Positions 17,745 to 25,362 of a stretch of DNA of 37,931 nt are shown here, in pieces. Source of the DNA: Ruminococcus sp. (GTDB taxonomy: Bacteria; Bacillota; Clostridia; Oscillospirales; Ruminococcaceae); NCBI GenBank assembly GCA_016288815.1, contig JAEELF010000039.1, forward strand, positions 1 to 37,931. Reading direction: 5' to 3'. The notes beneath the pieces were generated by a model that saw only the letters and a list, made by a program, of their open reading frames with translations, was not told the origin of the DNA and searched no databases. Within the stretch, counting starts at the first letter, position 1. Every line of letters starts with the position of its first letter. The position numbers were made by a program, and so were the translations under genes.

Positions 17745-18601
17745 GGATACTCCTCGGCATACTGATAGTCCTCGCGGCGGCGGTGCTCATAGTCCTCGCC
17801 TTCAAGCAGAAGCGCAGGAGCTATGACACCGGAGAAACGCTCGAGGTACACTTCATAGACGTCGGGCAGGGCGACTGCACGTTCATCACCTGCGGAGGGG
17901 AATCCATCCTCATCGACTGCGGCGAGGAGGACGCTGCGGACGGCGTTATCGCCTATCTGCACCGTCTCGGCGTGAGGCGGCTCGACCACGTCATCGCGAC
18001 GCACCCGCATTCCGACCACATGGGCGGGATGTACAAGATCATGGAGTGCTTTGACGTCGGGGAAGCCATTATCCCGCACCTCGCGGATAAGGACGTCCCC
18101 ACAGCGCGGTATTTCGAGGAATTCCTTGATTCGTGCGCTGCTGAGGGAGTGCCGCTCACCGAGGCTGAAGTCGGGCGCGTGATAACGCTCGGCGCGGCGG
18201 AGACTGAGATAGTCGCCCCGAACAGCCCGGAGTACGACGATCTGAACGACTACTCGGTGTCCGTCCTTGTTCGTCACGGCAGGGACAGCTTCCTGCTGAC
18301 CGGCGACGCAGAGGAGACCTCCGAGGCGGAAATGGTGCAGAGCGGCAGGCTCGGTCACGTCACGGTCTGCAAGGCGGGGCACCACGGCAGCTACAGCTCG
18401 AGCACGCAGGAGCTGCTCGATGTGATAAAGCCGGAATACGCCGTGATCTCGTGCGGCGCGGGGAACTCCTACGGCCACCCGCACGCCTCCGCACTCAGGC
18501 GTATCGAGGCGTACACCGATAAGATCTACCGCACAGACGAGTGCGGCACGATAGTATTTCAGTCCGGCGGGGACGGCGTTTCCGTGCGGACGGAGAGGTA
18601 A
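17627..18601 (+). CDS. Membrane-anchored ComEC/Rec2-like metallo-beta-lactamase domain protein
   Basis: 324 residues. A basic N-terminal coiled segment (1-40), one membrane helix (about 41-60), then a metallo-beta-lactamase domain outside the membrane that resembles the C-terminal domain of the DNA uptake protein ComEC. Metal motif THPHSDHMGG gives His126, His128, Asp130 and His131; LTGDAE and KAGHHGS follow. The likely substrate is a nucleic acid or phosphodiester, but this is inference. The ATG at 17627 has GGAGG close upstream and is the only start that keeps the membrane helix with a ribosome binding site; it overlaps ygiQ by 118 bases. The DUF3006 gene follows after four bases. Confidence 0.87.
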   Translation: MAGKKQGQLPRQSAAEQVRELKRLEREVRLEAEAKKKRLRILLGILIVLAAAVLIVLAFKQKRRSYDTGETLEVHFIDVGQGDCTFITCGGESILIDCGEEDAADGVIAYLHRLGVRRLDHVIATHPHSDHMGGMYKIMECFDVGEAIIPHLADKDVPTARYFEEFLDSCAAEGVPLTEAEVGRVITLGAAETEIVAPNSPEYDDLNDYSVSVLVRHGRDSFLLTGDAEETSEAEMVQSGRLGHVTVCKAGHHGSYSSSTQELLDVIKPEYAVISCGAGNSYGHPHASALRRIEAYTDKIYRTDECGTIVFQSGGDGVSVRTER

Positions 18602-18605
18602 GGAC

Positions 18606-18824
18606 ATGACAGTACTTGACAGATTCGAGGGCAGCTTCGCGGTGCTCTCGACCGAGAACGGCACGATAAGGATCCATGCGGGACAGCTGCCGGAGGACGC
18701 CTGCGAGGGAGACATACTCGTGCGGCGCGGCGGGAAGTGGTCCGCCGACAAGAAAGAGACTGAAGCGCGGCGCGCGCTGATACGCGAAAAGCTGCGCTCA
18801 CTCATGAGGGATAACGATGACTGA
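18606..18824 (+). CDS. DUF3006 family small protein
   Basis: 72 residues. The N-terminal half, beginning TVLDRFEGSFAVL and reading ENGTIRIHAGQLPEDACEGDIL, matches the short beta-rich DUF3006 pattern; the C-terminal half is a charged helix. DUF3006 genes often sit beside ComEC-like metallo-beta-lactamase genes, as here, which suggests a partner or regulator of that enzyme; its function is not known. Start has GAGAGG upstream. Its end overlaps the flavoprotein gene by eight bases, so it is a translationally coupled part of the operon. Confidence 0.78.
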   Translation: MTVLDRFEGSFAVLSTENGTIRIHAGQLPEDACEGDILVRRGGKWSADKKETEARRALIREKLRSLMRDNDD

Positions 18825-20034
18825 TATTATAATAGTAGGCGGCGGCGCGGCAGGCTGCTTCGCGGCGGTCTGGGCGGCGCGGTACGGAAAGAGCGTGCTC
18901 GTCTTCGAGAAGAACGAGCGGCTCGGCCGCAAGCTCCGCATAACCGGCAAGGGCAGGTGCAACGTCACCAACAACTGCCCGACCGACGAGCTTTTCCGCA
19001 ATATACCCACGAACCCGCGCTTCCTGTACAGCGCGTTCTCGGCATTTTCGAGCGAGGACACGATGGGCTTCTTTGAGGAGATCGGCGTCCCGCTCAAGAC
19101 CGAGCGCGGAAACCGTGTTTTCCCGGTCAGCGACAACGCGAACGACATTGCGGACGCCCTCGCGCGGGAGATGAAGTCTCTCGGCGTGAGCGTCGTGAAC
19201 AGGCGCGTGACGAAGCTCATCATCGAGGACGGCGTGTGCAGGGGAGTGTGTGCCGGCGGCGAGGAATACCGCGCGGAGTCGGTCATCATCGCGTGCGGAG
19301 GAAAGTCCTACCCCGCGACCGGCTCGACCGGCGACGGCTACGCCCTCGCGCAGCAGGCGGGACATACGGTCACGGAGCTGAAGCCCAGCCTTGTGCCGCT
19401 GACCTCGCCCGACAAATACTGCGCGGAGCTCATGGGACTGTCGCTGCGCAACGTGAAGCTCACGCTGCTGAACGGCGACAAACCGGTCTGGAGCGAGCAG
19501 GGCGAGATGCTGTTCACTCACTTCGGAATGAGCGGGCCGCTCGTACTGAGCGCGAGCTCGCATATCCCGGACATCGCCTCCGGAAGCTGGCGGGTGCTGA
19601 TAGACCTCAAACCCGCACTCACTCCCGAGCAGCTCGACGCGCGGATACAGCGGGATTTCGCGGAAAATCTCAACCGCGACTTCATCAACGGCATACGCAA
19701 GCTCCTCCCTGCGAAGCTGATACCCGTGGCGGTGCGGCTGTCCGGTATCGAGCCGGAGCGCAAGGTAAACAGCGTGACGCGCGAGCAGCGCAGGGCATTC
19801 GGGGAGCTGATAAAGGCTTTCCCTGTGCGTATCTCGGGATTCAGACCAATCGACGAGGCGATAATCACCTCGGGCGGGGTGTCGGTGAAGGAGATAGACC
19901 CTAAGACCATGCAATCGAAGCTCGTCCCGGGGCTGTACTTCGCGGGCGAGGTCATCGACGTTGACGCCTACACAGGCGGATTCAACTTGCAGATAGCGTT
20001 CTCGACCGCGTACTGCGCGGCTGTGAACTCATAG
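18817..20034 (+). CDS. HI0933/YhiN (BaiN-like) family flavoprotein
   Basis: 405 residues. FAD- and probably NAD(P)H-dependent oxidoreductase. Rossmann FAD motif GGGAAGCFAA at residues 8-17, the family signature GRKLRITGKGRCNVTN near 35-50, ACGGKSYPATGSTGDGY in the middle, and a C-terminal second FAD-binding stretch FAGEVIDVDAYTGGFNLQ. The family includes BaiN of bile acid metabolism, but most members have no known substrate and this neighbourhood gives no hint of bile acid genes. ATG overlaps the DUF3006 stop by eight bases. Confidence 0.9.
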   Translation: MTDIIIVGGGAAGCFAAVWAARYGKSVLVFEKNERLGRKLRITGKGRCNVTNNCPTDELFRNIPTNPRFLYSAFSAFSSEDTMGFFEEIGVPLKTERGNRVFPVSDNANDIADALAREMKSLGVSVVNRRVTKLIIEDGVCRGVCAGGEEYRAESVIIACGGKSYPATGSTGDGYALAQQAGHTVTELKPSLVPLTSPDKYCAELMGLSLRNVKLTLLNGDKPVWSEQGEMLFTHFGMSGPLVLSASSHIPDIASGSWRVLIDLKPALTPEQLDARIQRDFAENLNRDFINGIRKLLPAKLIPVAVRLSGIEPERKVNSVTREQRRAFGELIKAFPVRISGFRPIDEAIITSGGVSVKEIDPKTMQSKLVPGLYFAGEVIDVDAYTGGFNLQIAFSTAYCAAVNS

Positions 20035-20046
20035 GGGAGTGATTTC

Positions 20047-20412
20047 ATGGGCTGTATAGGAAATGCGATATGGTTCCTGACGGGAGGCTGGTTCGGCGGG
20101 CTGATGTGGTCGCTGGCCGGACTGCTCTGCTGCGTGACGGTGATAGGCATACCCATGGGGATACAGTGCTTCAAGTTCGCGGAGCTGGCGTTCTTCCCGT
20201 TCGGAAAAAAGGTGGAATACGGCGGCGGGACGGTCTCGCTGCTGGCAAACATAATCTGGCTGCTTCTGCCCGGACTTGAAATGGCAGTGGCTTTTGCGGC
20301 AGCAGGATTTGTATTCTGTATCACGATAATAGGCATACCCTTCGGTATGCAGATGTTCAAGCAGGCAAAGCTCGCGCTGATGCCCTTCGGCGCGAAGATA
20401 ACGAATGACTGA
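20047..20412 (+). CDS. YccF family inner membrane protein
   Basis: 121 residues, four hydrophobic segments. It is an internal duplication: the first half (GNAIWFLTGGW ... TVIGIPMGIQCFKFAELAFFPFGKKV) and the second half (LANIIWLLLPG ... TIIGIPFGMQMFKQAKLALMPFGAKI) are clearly related, which is the mark of the YccF/DUF307 family. Function unknown; probably a small integral membrane protein. It follows the flavoprotein gene by 12 bases and precedes cmk by 12 bases. Confidence 0.88.
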   Translation: MGCIGNAIWFLTGGWFGGLMWSLAGLLCCVTVIGIPMGIQCFKFAELAFFPFGKKVEYGGGTVSLLANIIWLLLPGLEMAVAFAAAGFVFCITIIGIPFGMQMFKQAKLALMPFGAKITND

Positions 20413-20424
20413 CAGGAGGTACCT

Positions 20425-21102
20425 ATGATGAGTACGGTAAATATTGCGATAGACGGACCTGCGGGCGCAGGCAAGAGCACGATAGCGAAAATGGTCTCGG
20501 CGAAGCTGGGATACATATATGTGGACACCGGTGCACTGTACCGCACCATAGCCCTGTACATCAGCGAAAATCACATCGCCGACGAGGACATTGAGAAGTC
20601 GCTCCCCGGGGCAGATGTCTCCCTGCGTTTCATCGACGGCGCCCAGAGGGTATTCCTCGGCGGCAGGGACGTTTCTGAGCTTATCCGCACGCCGGAGATC
20701 TCAATGGAGGCATCGCGCACTTCCGCGATACCGGCTGTCCGCGAGTACCTCTTCGGCACCCAGCAGAAGATAGCCCGCGAGAACAACGTCATCATGGACG
20801 GGCGCGACATCGGCACGGTAGTCCTGCCGGACGCAGACGTGAAGATCTTCCTCACAGCCTCCCCGGAGGAGCGCGCAATGAGACGCTACAAGGAGCTCTC
20901 CGCCAAGCCTAACTGCCCCTGCTACGAGGATATCCTCAGCGACATAATCGAGCGCGACTATCAGGATATGCACCGCGCGACAGCTCCCCTGAAGCAGGCT
21001 GAGGACGCAGTGCTCGTGGATACGACCCACCTCACGCTTGAGGAGTCCGCGGACGAGATAATCCGCATAATTACAGAGACAGTCGGGGAGGTCAGCGAGT
21101 GA
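20425..21102 (+). CDS. cmk: Cytidylate kinase
   Basis: 225 residues. Phosphorylates CMP and dCMP to the diphosphates using ATP. P-loop GPAGAGKS at residues 11-18, then YVDTGALYR and MDGRDIGTVVLP, all typical of bacterial Cmk. AGGAGG lies five bases before ATG 20425; ATG 20428 is an equally possible start. Followed by plsC and ispH-rpsA, a gene order widely kept in Clostridia, which supports the calls for all four genes. Confidence 0.95.
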   Translation: MMSTVNIAIDGPAGAGKSTIAKMVSAKLGYIYVDTGALYRTIALYISENHIADEDIEKSLPGADVSLRFIDGAQRVFLGGRDVSELIRTPEISMEASRTSAIPAVREYLFGTQQKIARENNVIMDGRDIGTVVLPDADVKIFLTASPEERAMRRYKELSAKPNCPCYEDILSDIIERDYQDMHRATAPLKQAEDAVLVDTTHLTLEESADEIIRIITETVGEVSE

Positions 21103-21725
21103 TGTATGCCGTCATAAAATTCCTCGTCAGAGTTTACTTCCGCATAATGTACAGCCTGCACTTTGAGGGCAGAAAGGACATACCCAAGGGCGAATCCGTG
21201 GTATACGCCTCGAACCACCGCAGCTACGCCGACCCGCCCCTTGTAGGCTGCGGCGCGAGAGGAAAGCTCTGCTTCATGGCGAAGGAGGAGCTTTTCGAGA
21301 AGAAGCTGTTCGCGTGGCTGATACGTTCGCTCGGAGCATTCCCGGTCGCACGCGGCAAGGGTGACACAGGTGTCATCGACACCGCAGTCGCTAACCTGAA
21401 CGGCGGGCGCAGCATGATGATATTCCCCGAGGGCACGCGCTCCAAGGACGGAAGGGTCGGGCGCGGACACACCGGTGCGGCGCTGATCGCGGCACGCGCG
21501 GACAAGAGGATAGTTCCCGTGGGCGTGGTCTACGGCGAGAAGCTGAAATTCCGCACGAAGGTCACTGTGAAGTACGGCGAGCCCATCGACCCGAAGGACT
21601 ACGTTGACGATATGAACGAGCCTAACCCGCGTCAGCTCGTGAAGCTCAAGAACCGCTACATGGCGGACATAAAGACGCTCGTTGAGGGCGCTCCGGCGGC
21701 AGAGGAGGAGAAGGCAGATGAGTAA
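21102..21725 (+). CDS. plsC: 1-acyl-sn-glycerol-3-phosphate acyltransferase
   Basis: 207 residues. Makes phosphatidic acid by acylating lysophosphatidic acid at the membrane. The catalytic box NHRSYADP (NHx4D) lies near residue 40 and the phosphate-binding box FPEGTRSKDG near 110. A hydrophobic N-terminal segment serves as membrane contact. ATG 21102 shares its A with the cmk stop; GTG 21099 is an alternative with slightly better spacing from GGGGAGG. The last eight bases overlap ispH. Confidence 0.93.
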   Translation: MYAVIKFLVRVYFRIMYSLHFEGRKDIPKGESVVYASNHRSYADPPLVGCGARGKLCFMAKEELFEKKLFAWLIRSLGAFPVARGKGDTGVIDTAVANLNGGRSMMIFPEGTRSKDGRVGRGHTGAALIAARADKRIVPVGVVYGEKLKFRTKVTVKYGEPIDPKDYVDDMNEPNPRQLVKLKNRYMADIKTLVEGAPAAEEEKADE

Positions 21726-23733
21726 GGTCACGGTCGCGAAGTCTGCGGGCTTCTGCTTCGGAGTGGACAGAGCGGTGAAAATGGTCTACGGCGAGCTCGA
21801 AAAGGGGACAAAGGTCGCCACGCTCGGCCCGATAATCCACAATCAGGACGTCGTGAACGACATGAAGGCGAAGGGCGCGAGGATAATCGAGAGTGTCTCC
21901 GAGCTCGAGCCGGACGAGACCGTCGTCATCCGCTCACACGGAGTCGGCAGGGAGGTCTACGACCAGATAGAGGCGCGCGGCGGGAGGATGCTCGACGCGA
22001 CCTGCCCGTTCGTTTCGAGGATACACAGGATAGTCGCCGAAAAGACCGCGGAGGGCTACTTCATACTCATCGCGGGAGACGCCTCCCACCCGGAGGTACA
22101 GGGGATAGTTGGGCATTGTGAACAAAATTATTTCGTATTCAAGAATAATTTTGAGCTAAAGGACTTTTTTGAAAAAACTTATAAAAATTTGCGAAAAAAG
22201 GTTGCAATTGTCGCGCAAACGACGTATAATATAGTAGTATGGGGTGATTGTCTTAATGTGATCCCGAAGGACGATGAGAACATCGTCATTTTCGATACTA
22301 TTTGCAACGCTACCGATACAAGGCAGTCCGACGCGGCAGAGCTCGCAAAGGCTTCCGATATAATGCTCGTAGTGGGAGGGCGCCACAGCTCGAATACAGT
22401 CAAGCTGTATGAGGTGTGCAGCCGCTACTGCACGACGTATCATATCGAGAACGCCGATGAGCTGCGTGAGCTGGATCTGCCCGGTGCTGAAAAGATCGGC
22501 ATTACTGCCGGTGCGTCAACGCCGGCTTATATAATCAAGGAGGTACAAACAACAATGGCAGAGAATGAAAATCTCACGAACATTCAGGACGAGGAGATCG
22601 ATTTCGCTGAAGCGATCGACCAGTCGTTCAAAAAAATACATACAGGAGAGAAAGTCAAGGGCATAGTAGTGAGCGTTGACAACGCAGAGATCACAGTTGA
22701 TCTCGGCACAAAGCACACAGGCTATGTAAAGCTCGAGGATCTTACAGACGATCCCGCACTCAAGCCTGCTGACATCGCAAAGGTCGGCGACGAGATCGAG
22801 CTCATCGTTATCAAGGTGAACGACGCAGAGGGCACCGCTCAGCTTTCCAAGAAGAAGGTAGACGAGCAGGCTGGCTACGAGACAGTCCTCAAGGCTAAGG
22901 AAGAGGGCACAGTACTCGAGGGCGTTGTTCAGCACGTAGTAAACAAGGGCGTTACCCTTACATATCTCGGCGTAAGAGTATTTATCCCCGCTTCTCAGAC
23001 AGGCCTTCCCAGAGGCGCAGAGCTCGAGCAGCTCCTCAAGCAGAAGGTAGAGTTCACTATCATCGAGGTAACTGAGGGCAGAAAGAGAGCAGTCGGCTCC
23101 ATCAAGGCTGTCCAGAACGCAAAGAAGGCAGAGGCTCAGGCTAAGTTCTGGGAGAGCGCTAATGTCGGCGACACATTTGTCGGCAAGGTAAAGTCCCTCA
23201 CCAGCTTCGGCGCATTCGTTGACCTCGGCGGCATCGACGGTATGGTCCACATCTCCGAGCTCTCCTGGAAGCGCATCAAGCACCCGAGCGAGGTCGTTAA
23301 TGTCGGCGATACCCTTGAGGTATACATCAAGGATCTCAACCGCGAGGAGAACCGCATTTCCCTCGGCTTCAAGAAGGCTGAGGACAATCCGTGGGAGATC
23401 TTCCTTGCAAACTATCAGGTAGGCGACGTTGTAAAGGCTACAGTCGTTTCCATCACGAGCTTCGGTGCATTCGCACAGATCATCGACGGTGTTGACGGAC
23501 TTATCCACATCTCCCAGCTTGCTAACAAGAAGGTCGAGAATGTAAAGGATATCCTTTCCGTCGGCGACGTAGTTGACGTAAAGATCATCGACATCGACAC
23601 AGAGTCCAAGCGTATCAGCATCTCCATGCGTGCTCTTCTTGAGGACGAGGAGGAAGAGACAGCAGACGATAATGCAGACGCAGTTGTTTACTCCACCGAG
23701 GAGGCAGCTGCTGAGGCAACTGACGCTGAATAA
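21718..23733 (+). CDS. ispH-rpsA: Bifunctional IspH (HMBPP reductase) / ribosomal protein S1
   Basis: 671 residues. The first 279 are IspH, the last enzyme of the MEP isoprenoid pathway, with cluster cysteines Cys13 (GFCFGV), Cys96 (DATCPF) and Cys196 (TICNAT) and histidines His41, His74 and His124. From Met280 follow four S1 RNA-binding motifs (about 310-380, 398-466, 483-555, 567-640) and an acidic tail. The IspH-S1 fusion is known in Clostridia. Start ATG 21718 has GAGGAGAAGG upstream. Two features suggest S1 is also made alone: a consensus promoter inside ispH (22202-22230) and an AAGGAGG before Met280. A terminator follows. Confidence 0.95.
   Translation: MSKVTVAKSAGFCFGVDRAVKMVYGELEKGTKVATLGPIIHNQDVVNDMKAKGARIIESVSELEPDETVVIRSHGVGREVYDQIEARGGRMLDATCPFVSRIHRIVAEKTAEGYFILIAGDASHPEVQGIVGHCEQNYFVFKNNFELKDFFEKTYKNLRKKVAIVAQTTYNIVVWGDCLNVIPKDDENIVIFDTICNATDTRQSDAAELAKASDIMLVVGGRHSSNTVKLYEVCSRYCTTYHIENADELRELDLPGAEKIGITAGASTPAYIIKEVQTTMAENENLTNIQDEEIDFAEAIDQSFKKIHTGEKVKGIVVSVDNAEITVDLGTKHTGYVKLEDLTDDPALKPADIAKVGDEIELIVIKVNDAEGTAQLSKKKVDEQAGYETVLKAKEEGTVLEGVVQHVVNKGVTLTYLGVRVFIPASQTGLPRGAELEQLLKQKVEFTIIEVTEGRKRAVGSIKAVQNAKKAEAQAKFWESANVGDTFVGKVKSLTSFGAFVDLGGIDGMVHISELSWKRIKHPSEVVNVGDTLEVYIKDLNREENRISLGFKKAEDNPWEIFLANYQVGDVVKATVVSITSFGAFAQIIDGVDGLIHISQLANKKVENVKDILSVGDVVDVKIIDIDTESKRISISMRALLEDEEEETADDNADAVVYSTEEAAAEATDAE
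22202..22230 (+). promoter_or_regulatory. Internal sigma-A promoter within ispH, probably for rpsA
   Basis: TTGCAA (22202-22207), 17-base spacer, TATAAT (22225-22230), preceded by an A-rich tract (22165-22200) like an UP element. The stretch 22110-22265 is far more AT-rich than the rest of ispH while still coding for normal IspH sequence. A transcript from here would have a leader of about 315 bases before the S1 start. Confidence 0.7.
22537..22557 (+). promoter_or_regulatory. Internal ribosome binding site and start codon for free S1
   Basis: AAGGAGG (22537-22543), 11 bases, then in-frame ATG (22555-22557), exactly at the IspH/S1 domain border. Translation here would give a 392-residue S1 protein. 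Confidence 0.7.
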
Positions 23734-23747
23734 TCAGAATGTTCAAG

Positions 23748-23777
23748 GACCGCACCTGAGGGTGCGGTCTTTTTTTT
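23748..23777 (+). terminator. Strong intrinsic terminator after ispH-rpsA
   Basis: Perfect 9-bp stem GACCGCACC / GGTGCGGTC, loop TGAG, then eight T. It closes the long operon that begins at 12403. Confidence 0.93.
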
Positions 23778-23787
23778 GTCCGTCACA

Positions 23788-23816
23788 CCAGACACCCCGC
23801 CCACATACAATATAAT
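23788..23816 (+). promoter_or_regulatory. Possible promoter of the DUF3343 / cysteine desulfurase pair
   Basis: Consensus TATAAT at 23811-23816 but no good -35 box at the right distance (CCAGAC at 23788). It would serve genes that otherwise follow a strong terminator. Confidence 0.4.
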
Positions 23817-23860
23817 GTACCGCAAATGCAAGCGCAGTCTGCCTGTCAGGGGTGATAATT

Positions 23861-24079
23861 GTGAAGGATTGCATTGCGGCAATGCCCTCGTACACGTTCG
23901 CGCTCAAGGCTCAGAAGCTCCTGCGCGCGAGAGGGTATCCGACTGAGATAAGACGCAGCGACCCCGCGCCCGGCAAGAGCTGCGGGTATTCGCTGTATAT
24001 CGCGGGAAGCTGCCGCGCCGCCGCCGAGGTGCTCAGACAGTATTCCGTGCCGTTTTCCGGCATGAGCGGAGGTGAGTGA
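23861..24079 (+). CDS. DUF3343 family protein (putative Se/S carrier-like)
   Basis: 72 residues. Matches the small DUF3343 family, whose members carry a conserved CG pair after a basic, proline-containing loop; here Cys41-Gly42 in PGKSCGYSL. DUF3343 proteins are often found beside cysteine desulfurase-like and YedF/selD genes and are thought to carry sulfur or selenium, though this is not proven. GTG 23861 is preferred because AGGGGTG lies six bases before it; GTG 23852 is the alternative and would overlap that site. The desulfurase gene starts one base after its stop, so the two work together. Confidence 0.78.
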   Translation: MKDCIAAMPSYTFALKAQKLLRARGYPTEIRRSDPAPGKSCGYSLYIAGSCRAAAEVLRQYSVPFSGMSGGE

Positions 24080-24080
24080 C

Positions 24081-25202
24081 ATGGTGAATTTCGATAACGC
24101 CGCCACGACCTACCCCAAGCCGGTCTCCGTGAGGGAGGCAGCCGCGGAGGCGATGCGTCTCTACGGCGGGAATGCCGGACGCGGAGGCCACCAGCTCGCC
24201 ATGAGAACGTCGCGTGCAGTGTATTCCGCTCGCGAGACCGCCGCTGACTTCTTCGGCGCACAGCCTGAGAACACCGTGTTCACGCTCAACTGTACCCACG
24301 CACTCAACCTCGCGATACAGGGCGTAATGGCAGAAGGAGGGCACCTCATAATCAGCAGCATGGAGCACAATTCCGCAGCACGACCGGCTTTTCAGCTCGC
24401 GGCGCAGGAAAAGATCACGCTCTCCGTAGCGCGGGTCTATCCCGATACGGAGCGTACAGTTGAGAGCTTCCGCCGGCTTATGCGCCCGGACACACGGGCA
24501 GTGGTCTGCACCCTCGCGAGCAACGTCACGGGGCAGCTTCTCCCGTACCGGGAGATAGCAGAGCTCTGCCGCGAGCATGGGATATGCTTCATCGCGGACG
24601 GCGCACAGGCGTGCGGACTGATAGATGTAAAGCTCGGCGACGGGATAAATATCCTCTGCACCGCCGGGCACAAGGGACTTTACGGCATTTCCGGCACGGG
24701 ACTCCTCGTCACGGACGGCGCTTTCCGGATAAAGCCCATAATGCAGGGCGGCACGGGCAGTGCCTCGCAGAGTCTCGAGCAGCCGGACTTCCTGCCGGAT
24801 ATGCTCGAGAGCGGCACGCTCAACGTCACCGGCGCGATGACTGTGAAGGCGGGCATAGAGTTCGTGAAAAAGCACGGCGCGGAGAATATCCGCCGCCGCG
24901 AGGAGGAGATATGCCGGAGCTTCATCTCCGAGCTCGGCAGCAGCGGAGTGACCGTCTACCGCAGTCCGGAGGCTGGATATGTCCCGATAGTCTCGTTCAA
25001 CATTGACGGCGTACAGCCGGAAAGAGCGGCGGAGCTGCTCTCGGAGAAGGGCTACTGCCTGCGGGCAGGATTCCACTGTGCAGCGCTTGCCCACGCGACG
25101 CTCGGCACTGAAAACGGCACCGTCCGCTTCGCTCCGTCGGCATTCAGCCGCTCCGAGGACGCATCAATGCTCGCCCGGACTATAAAAAAATCGCTGATTT
25201 AA
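24081..25202 (+). CDS. Class V aminotransferase-fold cysteine desulfurase family protein
   Basis: 373 residues. Expected to take sulfur (or selenium) from cysteine (or selenocysteine) with PLP. N-terminal signature FDNAATTYPKP; DGAQACG for cofactor binding; Schiff-base Lys198 in AGHKGLYG; active-site Cys333 in RAGFHCA. The sequence fits the branch typified by Enterococcus EF2568 that occurs with DUF3343 rather than IscS or SufS: no iscU or suf genes are near. ATG 24081 has GGAGG eight bases upstream; a GTG at 24072 is less likely. Confidence 0.87.
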   Translation: MVNFDNAATTYPKPVSVREAAAEAMRLYGGNAGRGGHQLAMRTSRAVYSARETAADFFGAQPENTVFTLNCTHALNLAIQGVMAEGGHLIISSMEHNSAARPAFQLAAQEKITLSVARVYPDTERTVESFRRLMRPDTRAVVCTLASNVTGQLLPYREIAELCREHGICFIADGAQACGLIDVKLGDGINILCTAGHKGLYGISGTGLLVTDGAFRIKPIMQGGTGSASQSLEQPDFLPDMLESGTLNVTGAMTVKAGIEFVKKHGAENIRRREEEICRSFISELGSSGVTVYRSPEAGYVPIVSFNIDGVQPERAAELLSEKGYCLRAGFHCAALAHATLGTENGTVRFAPSAFSRSEDASMLARTIKKSLI

Positions 25203-25222
25203 GAGAAATTTGCAAAAAACTA

Positions 25223-25250
25223 TTGAAATTATCCTGATTTGTGGTACAAT
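25223..25250 (+). promoter_or_regulatory. Promoter of cdaA-cdaR
   Basis: TTGAAA (25223-25228), 16-base spacer, TACAAT (25245-25250). The leader to cdaA holds a small hairpin GGGGGA/TCCCCC (25280-25295). Confidence 0.72.
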
Positions 25251-25362
25251 AATAATATGACAGACTGCGCGCAGGCAGCGGGGGAGAGATCCCCCCTACA
25301 TAAGACAGAGAAAAGCGCGGGTCCATGAATATGTGTAAAACAGCCTGAAAGGAAGTGTGTAA

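Noticed and set aside
22110-22265. AT-rich island in ispH as a foreign insertion
   Set aside because: It codes for normal, conserved IspH sequence in frame (VGHC, VAQTTYN), so a promoter under selection is a better explanation.
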